NCBI RefSeq assembly: GCF_009671245.1
Contig: NZ_VTFS01000003.1
Coordinates: forward strand, 310,001-374,000
DNA: 64,000 nucleotides
Reading direction: 5' to 3'
DNA from: Marinicella rhabdoformis
GTDB taxonomy: Bacteria; Pseudomonadota; Gammaproteobacteria; Xanthomonadales; Marinicellaceae
The number at the start of each line of letters is the position of its first letter. Within the stretch, counting starts at the first letter, position 1. Under the pieces are notes generated by a model. It saw only the letters and a program-made list of their open reading frames with translations, was not told the origin of the DNA and did no database searches. Shown here piece by piece: positions 43,843-52,096 of this stretch. Position numbers and translations under genes: made by a program.

Positions 43843-46536
43843 TTAGTGTAGTGCGGATTCTACCAAATGATGAACCCGTTTAAGGCCAGCTGAATCTGGG
43901 GCATATATATCGGTTGCGCGGTTCTTTGCTGCCAATAGCAATTCTTCAGCCAAATCTTTAAACCCACATTTTTGCGACAATTGGCCTATCCACAATTCAT
44001 TGTATAAACGGCGCCAGCTCTTTTCTGAGGTTTTATTGACCTCTGGTAGAAGTTGGTCGATTTTATGTTGGGCTTGTTGACAGCTTTGGGCATCAGCATG
44101 TGTGCCAATAATATTGGCCAATTCAATGATTTCTAAAGCAAGGGTGTTTTTTTTGTTGCTTTGAAAAACAGGCATGATTCTATTAAGTATTTGCTGAGAT
44201 TCTTGATGTCTGTTTGTTTTAGCCAACAACCTGGCTAAATTACTTTGGTTACTCGCAACACGGTACGGATTATCAGCATAATACTTTTGTCTTAATGCCA
44301 ATGATTCTCTAAAAAACTGTTCCGCTTGCTTAAGTTCCCCCATGTCTTCATACAAGTAGGCCAAATTATTGATGGCCAAGACATAACTCAAATTTTCGAC
44401 ACCATAATATTTTTTATTCAATGAAACTGCGGCCTCATAGCTTTCCTTTGCTTTGGAAAAGCGGCCAGAATCATGGTATAAAATGGCTAACTCACCAAAA
44501 AGAATGGCTGTTCTAGGGTGTTCGTTTTTGTAGAGCTTTGTAGAAATATCTTTCGCTAACAAGAAGGTATCTTCTGCTTCTGCAGTTCGATTTAGGCGAT
44601 TGAGTTTTGTGGCTTTGGTAACCAGCCGGGTGAAGTATTTGGGATGAAATTTACCAGTGTCTTGTTCTGCATGGTAAAGGGCCTGCTCAATTTGCTGCAA
44701 GGCCTCTTGTTGATCCTTTGTTGAGATTGACAACTCATTGTACACCCTGCCCAATAATTCATGGTCTTCTGTATTTTCTTGCTTGAGCACATGCAAGGCA
44801 GCAGTGAGCCTTGTTCTGGCCTGTTCTTTTTTCCCAAGGCTCGCTTGTAAAGTGGCCATCTTGCTGTGGTGCCAGGCAATTTCTACTGGATCTGATAGTT
44901 GCTGACTTAATTGTTCGGCCCGTTGGGCATAATCTCTGGCTTTATCCGGTTGGTTACTTAAAAATGAGATAACTGCCATTTGCCCCAAGGTGATTACTTG
45001 GCCTTTGATGTTTTGCTCTTGTTGATATAGTGGTAAGGACTTTTGGTAATAATCCAATGCTTTTTGACTGTCTCCAAGGTGGTGCTGAATGCTGGACAAG
45101 GTATTGAATAATTCAGCTTTGAGAATTGGTTGGTCGTTCAGGCCATGTTCCAGTTGCCGCTCGGATTGAGCCAACACATCATTTAAGCTGATGTCCTCAC
45201 CTTTGTTTGCCAATGGCGAAGCTGATTTGAGGATGTTAATCAAAAAATCTTTGGTTCGATTGGCAATATCCGACTGTTGCTGCGCCTCTTTACGGGCCGC
45301 TATTTCCAAATCCCTTTGCTGGCTGATTTGTTGTTGGCTGTTGTACATCACCACAGGTAAAATAATCAAGAAGCATAAAACAGCAGCAGACAATAATGTT
45401 ACTGTTGGATTTCTAGACAGCAGTTTTCTAAGCTTATACCAAGAACTATCACCCATAGCCAATAATGGCTTGTCATCCAAATAATTCTTCACATCACTGG
45501 CTAATGCTGAAACTGTACCGTATCGTCTGTTTGGCTCTTTGCGTATAGCCATCATAATCAGGTTATCTAAATCACCTTTTAAATGTTTGTTGCTGTAATT
45601 TCTATTAAGCTGGGGCAACACCTTAACCTGACTCGGTGAAGTTGGAATTTTTTCCGTAATTTCATGAATCAATTCACTGGGAACTTCAGTTGAAACCGCT
45701 TGTGCCCGTTGACCAGTTAACATTTCATACAACAACAAACCCAATATATATATGTCAGTAGCTGTTGAGATGGGTGCCCCTGTGACTTGTTCAGGACTGG
45801 AATATGCCAGCGTCATGATAGGTACGGTTTGGGTATCCTCTGTATTGGATTCCAACATTTTTGCGATACCAAAATCAAGCAGTTTAACCACACCTTCATC
45901 GGTAACAATGATGTTATTCGGCTTGATGTCTCGATGTACCACCAAATGTGAATGGGCATAACTGATGGCATCACAAATTTGTAAAAAAATCTTTAAGTAT
46001 TGCTTCAATTTAAAATGGTGCTTTTTGCAATATTCCAACAGAGGCAATCCCTCAACCAATTCCAAAATCATATAAGGTCTGGGACTGTTGGAATCACCTA
46101 GCAACTCTCCACCACCGATCAATTGAGCGATGTTATTGTGTTTTAAATGCGCCAAGACTTCACGTTCATTGCGAAAACGTTGTAATTCTTTTTCATCATG
46201 CATTGGCTTCAAGAATTTTACCGCCACTTGATGGCTGAAATCACCTTCATCCCTGATGGCTCGCCACACCTCACCCTGACCACCATGCCCAAGGGGCTGG
46301 GTTAACACATAAGAGTCAATCTTCATACCTGCCTCTATGGGCTTGATATCAAGTCCGATATGCACCGAATCAATGATGGTGCCAGTTAATTCAACTTGAT
46401 TGACATCAATTTGTAACAGCCTTTTGACTTTCTGCTTAACCTCATCACTGTATTCACTGGCATCAATCACAGCCTCCTGTTCACTTTCAGGGTATTGGGC
46501 GGCGAGGTCAAATAATTGTTTGATGTGTTGTTTCAT
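43843..46536 (-). CDS. Membrane Ser/Thr protein kinase with TPR region (kinase B)
   Basis: 897 aa. An N-terminal helical module (1-45) is related in layout to that of kinase A. The kinase domain (about 75-350) has the glycine loop LGHGGQGEVW, Lys107 in VAVKFLK, HRDIKPNN (201-208), DFG (221-223) and AYSSPEQ, so it should be active. One transmembrane helix (about 393-412, LLSAAVLCFLIILPVVMY) is followed by a coiled stretch and about 450 residues of TPR repeats (for example LGDSQKALDYYQKSLPLYQQ and YEDMGELKQAEQFFRESLAL). It follows the ECF sigma gene by 9 nt, so the pair is one operon in the opposite gene order to kinase A. It probably phosphorylates that sigma factor. Confidence 0.9.
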   Translation of the reverse strand: MKQHIKQLFDLAAQYPESEQEAVIDASEYSDEVKQKVKRLLQIDVNQVELTGTIIDSVHIGLDIKPIEAGMKIDSYVLTQPLGHGGQGEVWRAIRDEGDFSHQVAVKFLKPMHDEKELQRFRNEREVLAHLKHNNIAQLIGGGELLGDSNSPRPYMILELVEGLPLLEYCKKHHFKLKQYLKIFLQICDAISYAHSHLVVHRDIKPNNIIVTDEGVVKLLDFGIAKMLESNTEDTQTVPIMTLAYSSPEQVTGAPISTATDIYILGLLLYEMLTGQRAQAVSTEVPSELIHEITEKIPTSPSQVKVLPQLNRNYSNKHLKGDLDNLIMMAIRKEPNRRYGTVSALASDVKNYLDDKPLLAMGDSSWYKLRKLLSRNPTVTLLSAAVLCFLIILPVVMYNSQQQISQQRDLEIAARKEAQQQSDIANRTKDFLINILKSASPLANKGEDISLNDVLAQSERQLEHGLNDQPILKAELFNTLSSIQHHLGDSQKALDYYQKSLPLYQQEQNIKGQVITLGQMAVISFLSNQPDKARDYAQRAEQLSQQLSDPVEIAWHHSKMATLQASLGKKEQARTRLTAALHVLKQENTEDHELLGRVYNELSISTKDQQEALQQIEQALYHAEQDTGKFHPKYFTRLVTKATKLNRLNRTAEAEDTFLLAKDISTKLYKNEHPRTAILFGELAILYHDSGRFSKAKESYEAAVSLNKKYYGVENLSYVLAINNLAYLYEDMGELKQAEQFFRESLALRQKYYADNPYRVASNQSNLARLLAKTNRHQESQQILNRIMPVFQSNKKNTLALEIIELANIIGTHADAQSCQQAQHKIDQLLPEVNKTSEKSWRRLYNELWIGQLSQKCGFKDLAEELLLAAKNRATDIYAPDSAGLKRVHHLVESALH

Positions 46537-46545
46537 GAAAAAAGA

Positions 46546-47082
46546 CTAATTGAGTGAGGTTTCATTTAAAAAGTCAGCTATAAAAGCTTTGGCAAAACGC
46601 ACTTCTCTGGCCAGTGTTGCCATGGATACTTCTGAAATTTCAGCCGTTTTTTCACGAGAAATACCGGTAAAATATAGTAACTCTATAATTTTGGCACAAC
46701 GTTCACTGACCAACTCTAATTCATCAATGGCTTGATTGATCGCTGCAAAATCCATGACCTTAAAACCAGCAATTTGCAGTCCTTCGGTAAAATTCACACG
46801 ATTCAAATAAGCTCCATGTTTCATTGTGGCTTTTTGTCGGCCGTAATCAATCAGCAACCGTCTCATTTGTCTGGCCAAAATAAATAAATAAGCATTATTT
46901 TTGGAATCATCTAATTTGGAATGAGATAATTGCACATAGGCTTCATGCACTAAATCTGTTGGAGATAAGGTATGACCCTGACGCTCTTGACTCATCAGCT
47001 TGTTGGCAATAGTCTTCAACTTCAGGTAAACGTCTTCATCAAGTTCATTCTCGTGATCGTTGAATACACTGGTCATCATCAT
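46546..47082 (-). CDS. ECF-type sigma factor paired with kinase B
   Basis: 176-178 aa (three consecutive ATG codons at the start). Region 2 contains LSPTDLVHEAYVQLSHS, with a threonine (Thr42 counted from the first Met) where most ECF factors carry acidic residues, then LFILARQMRRLLIDYGRQKA. Region 4 has a helix-turn-helix with GISREKTAEISEVSMATLAR. This is the sigma group commonly next to Ser/Thr kinases, in which phosphorylation of that threonine permits RNA polymerase binding. It heads the minus-strand cluster sigma - kinase - two beta-helix proteins, which it may control. Confidence 0.9.
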   Translation of the reverse strand: MMMTSVFNDHENELDEDVYLKLKTIANKLMSQERQGHTLSPTDLVHEAYVQLSHSKLDDSKNNAYLFILARQMRRLLIDYGRQKATMKHGAYLNRVNFTEGLQIAGFKVMDFAAINQAIDELELVSERCAKIIELLYFTGISREKTAEISEVSMATLAREVRFAKAFIADFLNETSLN

Positions 47083-47448
47083 TTTAAAAGGCTTGAATCA
47101 TCATTGATAATAACCCAATTTAAGCTGAAATCGCAATATTTACAATGACCTCAAATAAAACTTGTTCTGTTTGATGACAAAAGGAATGTTCAATTTATCA
47201 AAATTCCCTTAACAATAGTCAGGAATAACCAAGGACACCCTCCTTTTAAAAATATAGTCTCAATTCCCCCACAAGTGTGTAGCAAAATATGAACTGAATT
47301 TTTCCATTGAAATGATTGGGGCCAATATGAATAAAAAGGCCAGCCCCTTTATAAAAATCTCCAAAACCTATATTACTTTCAGAACATAAGCAGTCGGTAA
47401 TCACAGAATCAGCCCGTATTCAAAACCACTTTTTTAGCTCAGATGATG
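47083..47448. other. Intergenic region between porin end and sigma B
   Basis: 366 nt, AT-rich. It must hold the promoter of the sigma B operon near its left end, but no clear -35/-10 pair is visible. I find no ORF, RNA gene or strong hairpin. It shows no resemblance to the sequence beyond the porin remnant at 38250-38588. Confidence 0.5.
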
Positions 47449-48540
47449 TTAAAAAACGTATTGCAATCTGAGTTGAGTGAACTTTGGCCGGTCTTTGATT
47501 TGACCTTTTTCAGCCTTTGAATCGATGTAGTTCAAGGCCATTTTCCAATTGCTGTTGATGTACCAATTCAACCCTAAAGTCCAATTGTCCATGGTGCCAC
47601 CGACAATTTCTTGGTCATTTAAGTCAATACCTGAATAGCGCAATCCCAATTCCCATGCGCCACTTTTTCTTAACGGCTTAACCGAACCAAAAATACCATA
47701 GTTTTGGTCATAGTTTCGTGATTCCCCAGTAAAGAAAAAACTGCCCATAACGTACCAGCTGTTAAAACTTAAATCACTGGCTTGTGACCTGTTCGGGTTT
47801 TGTTGCATGTATTCTGTTTGAATAGACCATGGTCCATTAAGCCAAGCCAGCTCTAGACCCATGGTACTGTAATCACCTACGCCATCTATATGACCTGTGT
47901 TGACCAAACGCGTGTCAGTAACATGAGACTCGGGCCTTGTTCGACTTCTGTAGATCCCACCGTCTGTTGTTCGCCATGCCAAGCTGCCGCCCAGATGCCA
48001 CAAATGACCGTTTTGCTCTGTTGACCATGCCAATCTGGCTGATGCACCGTGACTGTTTACATCACTGTCTCTAAGGTTCCTGTCATAATAACCAGTCGCA
48101 AACATCCAATGATCTGACCAACGCGTATAACTGACACCTAAAGCACGATCTGGCACAAATGCCACTGGCAGAGAACGCTCAATAAACATCAAATGCTTTG
48201 AACTGGTAAAACCTTCCAAACTGACCATTTCAAAAATTTGTCCCAATTGAATCACACTGTTTTCCATACCCACATAGGTTATATGTAAATCCTTCCACTC
48301 ACCACCACCGGCAAAATCATATTGCGCCTTGTACTTCCAATTGGACCCCAGTTTTCCTTTGGCATATAAACGTGCCCGACGTATCTCTTCACCATCTCGG
48401 TGGGCAAAACTGTCTTCATCGACACTCAAATAATCTGCCTGTATGCGACCACCGAAAGAAATCCAATCTGCAGCGGCTGAATTGACAAAACACAAAAGCA
48501 CCATTAACAATACATTCAAGCCCAACCTTTTAATATTCAT
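47449..48540 (-). CDS. OprP/OprO-like (phosphate-selective type) outer-membrane porin
   Basis: 363 aa with a signal peptide ending NSAAA, then DWISFGGRIQADYLSVDED. It has regularly alternating amphipathic strands such as RRARLYAKGKLGSNWKYKAQ, FERSLPVAF-like turns, and a C-terminal barrel signature TQLRLQYVF ending in Phe. The arrangement matches the OprP/OprO family of trimeric anion channels. Phosphate or pyrophosphate selectivity is only inferred. It lies 18 nt behind the GGDEF/EAL gene and is co-oriented with it and with the binding protein upstream. A decayed 3' copy is at 38589-38890. Confidence 0.85.
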   Translation of the reverse strand: MNIKRLGLNVLLMVLLCFVNSAAADWISFGGRIQADYLSVDEDSFAHRDGEEIRRARLYAKGKLGSNWKYKAQYDFAGGGEWKDLHITYVGMENSVIQLGQIFEMVSLEGFTSSKHLMFIERSLPVAFVPDRALGVSYTRWSDHWMFATGYYDRNLRDSDVNSHGASARLAWSTEQNGHLWHLGGSLAWRTTDGGIYRSRTRPESHVTDTRLVNTGHIDGVGDYSTMGLELAWLNGPWSIQTEYMQQNPNRSQASDLSFNSWYVMGSFFFTGESRNYDQNYGIFGSVKPLRKSGAWELGLRYSGIDLNDQEIVGGTMDNWTLGLNWYINSNWKMALNYIDSKAEKGQIKDRPKFTQLRLQYVF

Positions 48541-48558
48541 AACACCACCTCATAGACC

Positions 48559-51093
48559 TCATTTTTGTGCCAACTGGGAAATCAATTCATCATTGGTTAA
48601 CGGTTTAGAAAAGTAAAAACCTTGCATCATATCGCAGCCCAAATCAGCCAATATCTTGACCTGCTCTTTGGTTTCAATACCTTCGGCAATCACAGACATG
48701 TTCATGGCTTTGGCCAAACTCACAATAGCCTCAACAATACTCATATCTGAATCATCATCAGGAATGTCTTTAATAAACCCTTTGTCTATTTTTAAATTTT
48801 TAATCGGCAAATGTTTTAAATATTGCAGTGATGAATAGCCTGTTCCAAAATCATCAATAGAAATATCACATCCCAAATTCGCAATGTCATTCAAAGTTAA
48901 TGAAGCTTGCTCCAAATCATCTATCAACATAGACTCAGTAATTTCAAAAGTTATCATCTCTGCATCTACACTTGATTGTTTAATTTCAGTCAAATACTGT
49001 TCTACCAATGTGGGGTTATTCAACTGGTGAGCTGAAAAATTTATGGCCACTTTTATTTCGCCCAGTTCAGGAGCCAAAGATTGCCATGTTTTCATACAAT
49101 GAAGTGTTTCACTCAAAACCCAACTACCCAGTTTATGGATCAAACCACTTTCTTCCGCAACGGCAATAAACACATCTGGAGAAACATCACCTAACTCAGG
49201 ATTGTTCCACCTACACAAAACCTCAACAGAATGAATGCGGTTTTTTGAAACACTAAATATCGGCTGAAACTTCAGCGTTAACAATGAATAATCTATGGCA
49301 TTACTGAGCATTTTGGACATCACCACTTTTCGCTCAATTTCTTCTGCAACTTCATCTGTAAAATACTGCGTTTTTACGCCTTCTTTATGCTTTGCCATAT
49401 TAACTGCATACTCGGCATTTTTAATCAAAACTCCACTGCTGTCACCATTATCTGGATACATAACAACCCCAATACTCACCTTGGGATTGATCAAATGATT
49501 TCGGATAGCAAACGTTTGTTGTGTCGCTGCATGGATGTTCTGGCTTAAAATTTTATCCGGCCCTGCTTTTTTTGCAGACATGATAATCACAAACTCATCA
49601 CCACCCACACGAGCCACTTTACAAGAATCAGTAACCAAGCTCTTTAATCTGCGTGCCATTTGAATCAACAACTCATCTCCAACCTCATAGCCAAATGATT
49701 CATTCACCCATTTAAAGTTATTCACATCGACATGCAATAAAATAACTTTACCCTGAGAGGCATCAACATCATCAATGGCTTGTTTTAACAACTGTTGAAA
49801 ATGATTTCGGTTAGATAGTTTGGTTAAATTGTCAGTATGAGCCACCTCTAGCATCAACTTTTCTTGCCTTTCACGTTCACTCTCTGTCACAAATCTCCTG
49901 CTGAGAATTTGGAGTAAAGACTTGTGCTGGGCATAGAAATCATCTGATATTGGGCTGGTAGAAACCAGTTGCAAAAGATTAACTATATTTTGCCTTGGGT
50001 TTCTTATTGGTATGGTCATTCCATAGAGTTTTTGAAATCCATTATCAGTATACCCTGTGTCAAATGTGATGGTTGATACCGCATGATGTCCACTGACAAT
50101 ATCTAGCGGCAGATCTTCCAGAGCAATGGCTTGTGGCACAACTTCACGACCATGAATCATACTGAAAACAGGTTGATAATAGATGTCATCACCTTGTGTC
50201 TTTCTTCTGTATAAAGCCACACCGTCCAAGTTTAAAGATTCACCGATAAACTCAACCATACTTTTAATGTATTCTTTACCAGTTTGGCCAGCTGTCCGCT
50301 CTCCGGCTAAATTGAGCGCCTCTTCAATGCGAGACTTATCCAACAGTTGTTGGTTCAGTTCTGCATTCAATTCATTACTTTGACCTACCACCTGCCTGAT
50401 TTTTATCAGTAAGTTGTTAATCAGGTCTGCCAAACTCCCCAGTTCATTGTTTTTATGCTTTTCTGATACTTCAATTAATTGGTTCCCACCACCTAAAGGG
50501 TCAATTTTAGCCAGATCATTGCTCAAACCTAAAATCGCACTCGTCACCAAGCGATAACTCAAAAACAATAACACAATCGCTAACAATACGTTTCTGATCA
50601 GACCCGAAAAGACAATCACCATAGACCGCTCAACCAAGTCATTGACCACCAAAAAAGGGTCAACTTCAACTGCTATTCTTGCAGGTTGATCAGCCACTTC
50701 TGAGTTAACAGACAAAGGATAACTTAATGTTTTTGTATTTAATAATAAAAAATCTGGCCACCAGCTAGGTCTCGGACTGATTTCTCGAACATCTTTAGAT
50801 TTAAAAGCATCATTATAGTCATCATAAAGCGTCACCTTTAGTATGGCTGGATGCCCAGCAATACTGTCCACAACCAATTGAGCCAAAGCTTCATCAAATT
50901 CATATACTGATTTTTCTGCACTGCCTTGAATCAAACTGATGCGTTCATCAATTTCTGCTATCAGCCTGGTTTCTTGCTGACTGTAATCATGGTAAATCTG
51001 GTAAACACTGATAACCAAGCCAAAACTGAAGGCGATGATAACGGAATATGCTGCCAGTTTCTTATATAACCCCTTTGGTATTTTGTTTCGCAT
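48559..51093 (-). CDS. Membrane GGDEF/EAL protein
   Basis: About 844 aa. An N-terminal membrane helix (AAYSVIIAFSFGLVISVYQI), a periplasmic sensor region of about 130 residues and a second helix (IRNVLLAIVLLFLSYRLV) are followed by a HAMP-like linker and coiled coil, a GAF-like region (about 270-400), GGDEF (about 420-580) and EAL (about 600-840). The cyclase signature is RVGGDEFVI, intact. The EAL motif reads EVL (SVEVLCRW), while INFSAHQL, EITES, DDFGTGYSSL, KIDKGFI and IAEGIET are conserved, so phosphodiesterase activity is plausible. The ATG at 51093 follows the binding-protein stop by 3 nt. The adjacent periplasmic protein may provide the signal. Confidence 0.9.
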   Translation of the reverse strand: MRNKIPKGLYKKLAAYSVIIAFSFGLVISVYQIYHDYSQQETRLIAEIDERISLIQGSAEKSVYEFDEALAQLVVDSIAGHPAILKVTLYDDYNDAFKSKDVREISPRPSWWPDFLLLNTKTLSYPLSVNSEVADQPARIAVEVDPFLVVNDLVERSMVIVFSGLIRNVLLAIVLLFLSYRLVTSAILGLSNDLAKIDPLGGGNQLIEVSEKHKNNELGSLADLINNLLIKIRQVVGQSNELNAELNQQLLDKSRIEEALNLAGERTAGQTGKEYIKSMVEFIGESLNLDGVALYRRKTQGDDIYYQPVFSMIHGREVVPQAIALEDLPLDIVSGHHAVSTITFDTGYTDNGFQKLYGMTIPIRNPRQNIVNLLQLVSTSPISDDFYAQHKSLLQILSRRFVTESERERQEKLMLEVAHTDNLTKLSNRNHFQQLLKQAIDDVDASQGKVILLHVDVNNFKWVNESFGYEVGDELLIQMARRLKSLVTDSCKVARVGGDEFVIIMSAKKAGPDKILSQNIHAATQQTFAIRNHLINPKVSIGVVMYPDNGDSSGVLIKNAEYAVNMAKHKEGVKTQYFTDEVAEEIERKVVMSKMLSNAIDYSLLTLKFQPIFSVSKNRIHSVEVLCRWNNPELGDVSPDVFIAVAEESGLIHKLGSWVLSETLHCMKTWQSLAPELGEIKVAINFSAHQLNNPTLVEQYLTEIKQSSVDAEMITFEITESMLIDDLEQASLTLNDIANLGCDISIDDFGTGYSSLQYLKHLPIKNLKIDKGFIKDIPDDDSDMSIVEAIVSLAKAMNMSVIAEGIETKEQVKILADLGCDMMQGFYFSKPLTNDELISQLAQK

Positions 51094-51096
51094 CAA

Positions 51097-51900
51097 TCAA
51101 TCTTCATTTTTGCTTTCAGGTAAATATTCTTTGAACTGACTGTCCTCTCGAACACGCTTGATTTTTCTCCAAATAAAATCGGCCTGTTTTAAATCAATTT
51201 GTCCCAACTTAGAAAAAACCAAAAAGTAAGATTTAGATTTCAATGGTTTTTCAATCAATCTGATTTGCCCTGCGAATTCATCTTGCTTGTTAGCCCAGTC
51301 CACTAAAGTGGGTAAAGCCACCACCGCGCCATTTTTTTCACGCACCAACCTTTTTAAATTTTGTAGGTCATTGATTGAGGAATCATCTATGTTAAATCCC
51401 ATGGATTTAAGGTCTTTGCCAATTGAGTAGTCACGAGAAACGCGCGTAGGTTGGGGCACATACTCTAATTCACCTTGATATTCAAAATCACTGCTGGCAT
51501 GAACAATGATATTATATTGCACCTGCCCCACCCGAAACCCTGACAATTGATTGGAAGCATCATCAGGGTAAAGTAAATATGCAGCCCTGTCTTTATTATA
51601 TGAAGCGGTTGCAATGGCATCAAAAACACCTTTTTCAGCCCCCTTTAAACACCGTTTCCATGGCGTCACTTTAAATTCGTAAGACAAACCTAAATCAGTT
51701 AAAGCACCTTCGATAGTTTCAATATGCAGCCCTTTAATTTGATTGTCTTCTTGGTAAATGAATGGGCGCCAATTGGCACCATCTAGACATATTTTTAAAG
51801 TTTTTTGTGTTGACTCGGCTTTTGAATAAAACGCAAAAAACAACAGACCAACAACCATATACCGGAGCTTCTTGAAATACACCCACCTCAAATTTTTCAT
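51097..51900 (-). CDS. Periplasmic amino-acid-type solute-binding protein (SBP_bac_3-like)
   Basis: 267 aa with a signal peptide (YMVVGLLFFAFYSKAES). The fold is that of type-2 periplasmic binding proteins: KICLDGANWRPFIYQEDNQI near the N-terminus, then GLHIETIEGALTDLGLSYEF and GVFDAIATASYNKDRAAYLL. No ABC permease or ATPase gene is nearby. It stands directly before a GGDEF/EAL protein with a periplasmic domain and before a porin. This arrangement suggests a ligand-sensing role rather than import. Paired cysteines (KICLDG and WKRCLKG) could form a disulfide. The ligand is unknown. Confidence 0.8.
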   Translation of the reverse strand: MKNLRWVYFKKLRYMVVGLLFFAFYSKAESTQKTLKICLDGANWRPFIYQEDNQIKGLHIETIEGALTDLGLSYEFKVTPWKRCLKGAEKGVFDAIATASYNKDRAAYLLYPDDASNQLSGFRVGQVQYNIIVHASSDFEYQGELEYVPQPTRVSRDYSIGKDLKSMGFNIDDSSINDLQNLKRLVREKNGAVVALPTLVDWANKQDEFAGQIRLIEKPLKSKSYFLVFSKLGQIDLKQADFIWRKIKRVREDSQFKEYLPESKNED

Positions 51901-52096
51901 ACTAATTACTATAAATTACTATCATTTTTTTTGCAATCAATAAGTTAACTGAAAGCTAGCCCACTGATATCAAATAAAATACATGGATTTATTAAAACAG
52001 CCACACCAGCATGTCTTCTTTTTGTTATTTTTACAGCGCTTTACAAAGACAATGAATTGTTGTCAAATTGTTGGCACATCCAAACACCACATAACC

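Noticed and set aside
48559-51093. Degenerate EAL domain because the motif reads EVL
   Set aside because: EVL variants are common in active phosphodiesterases, and the other catalytic motifs (DDFGTG, EITES, IAEGIET) are intact.
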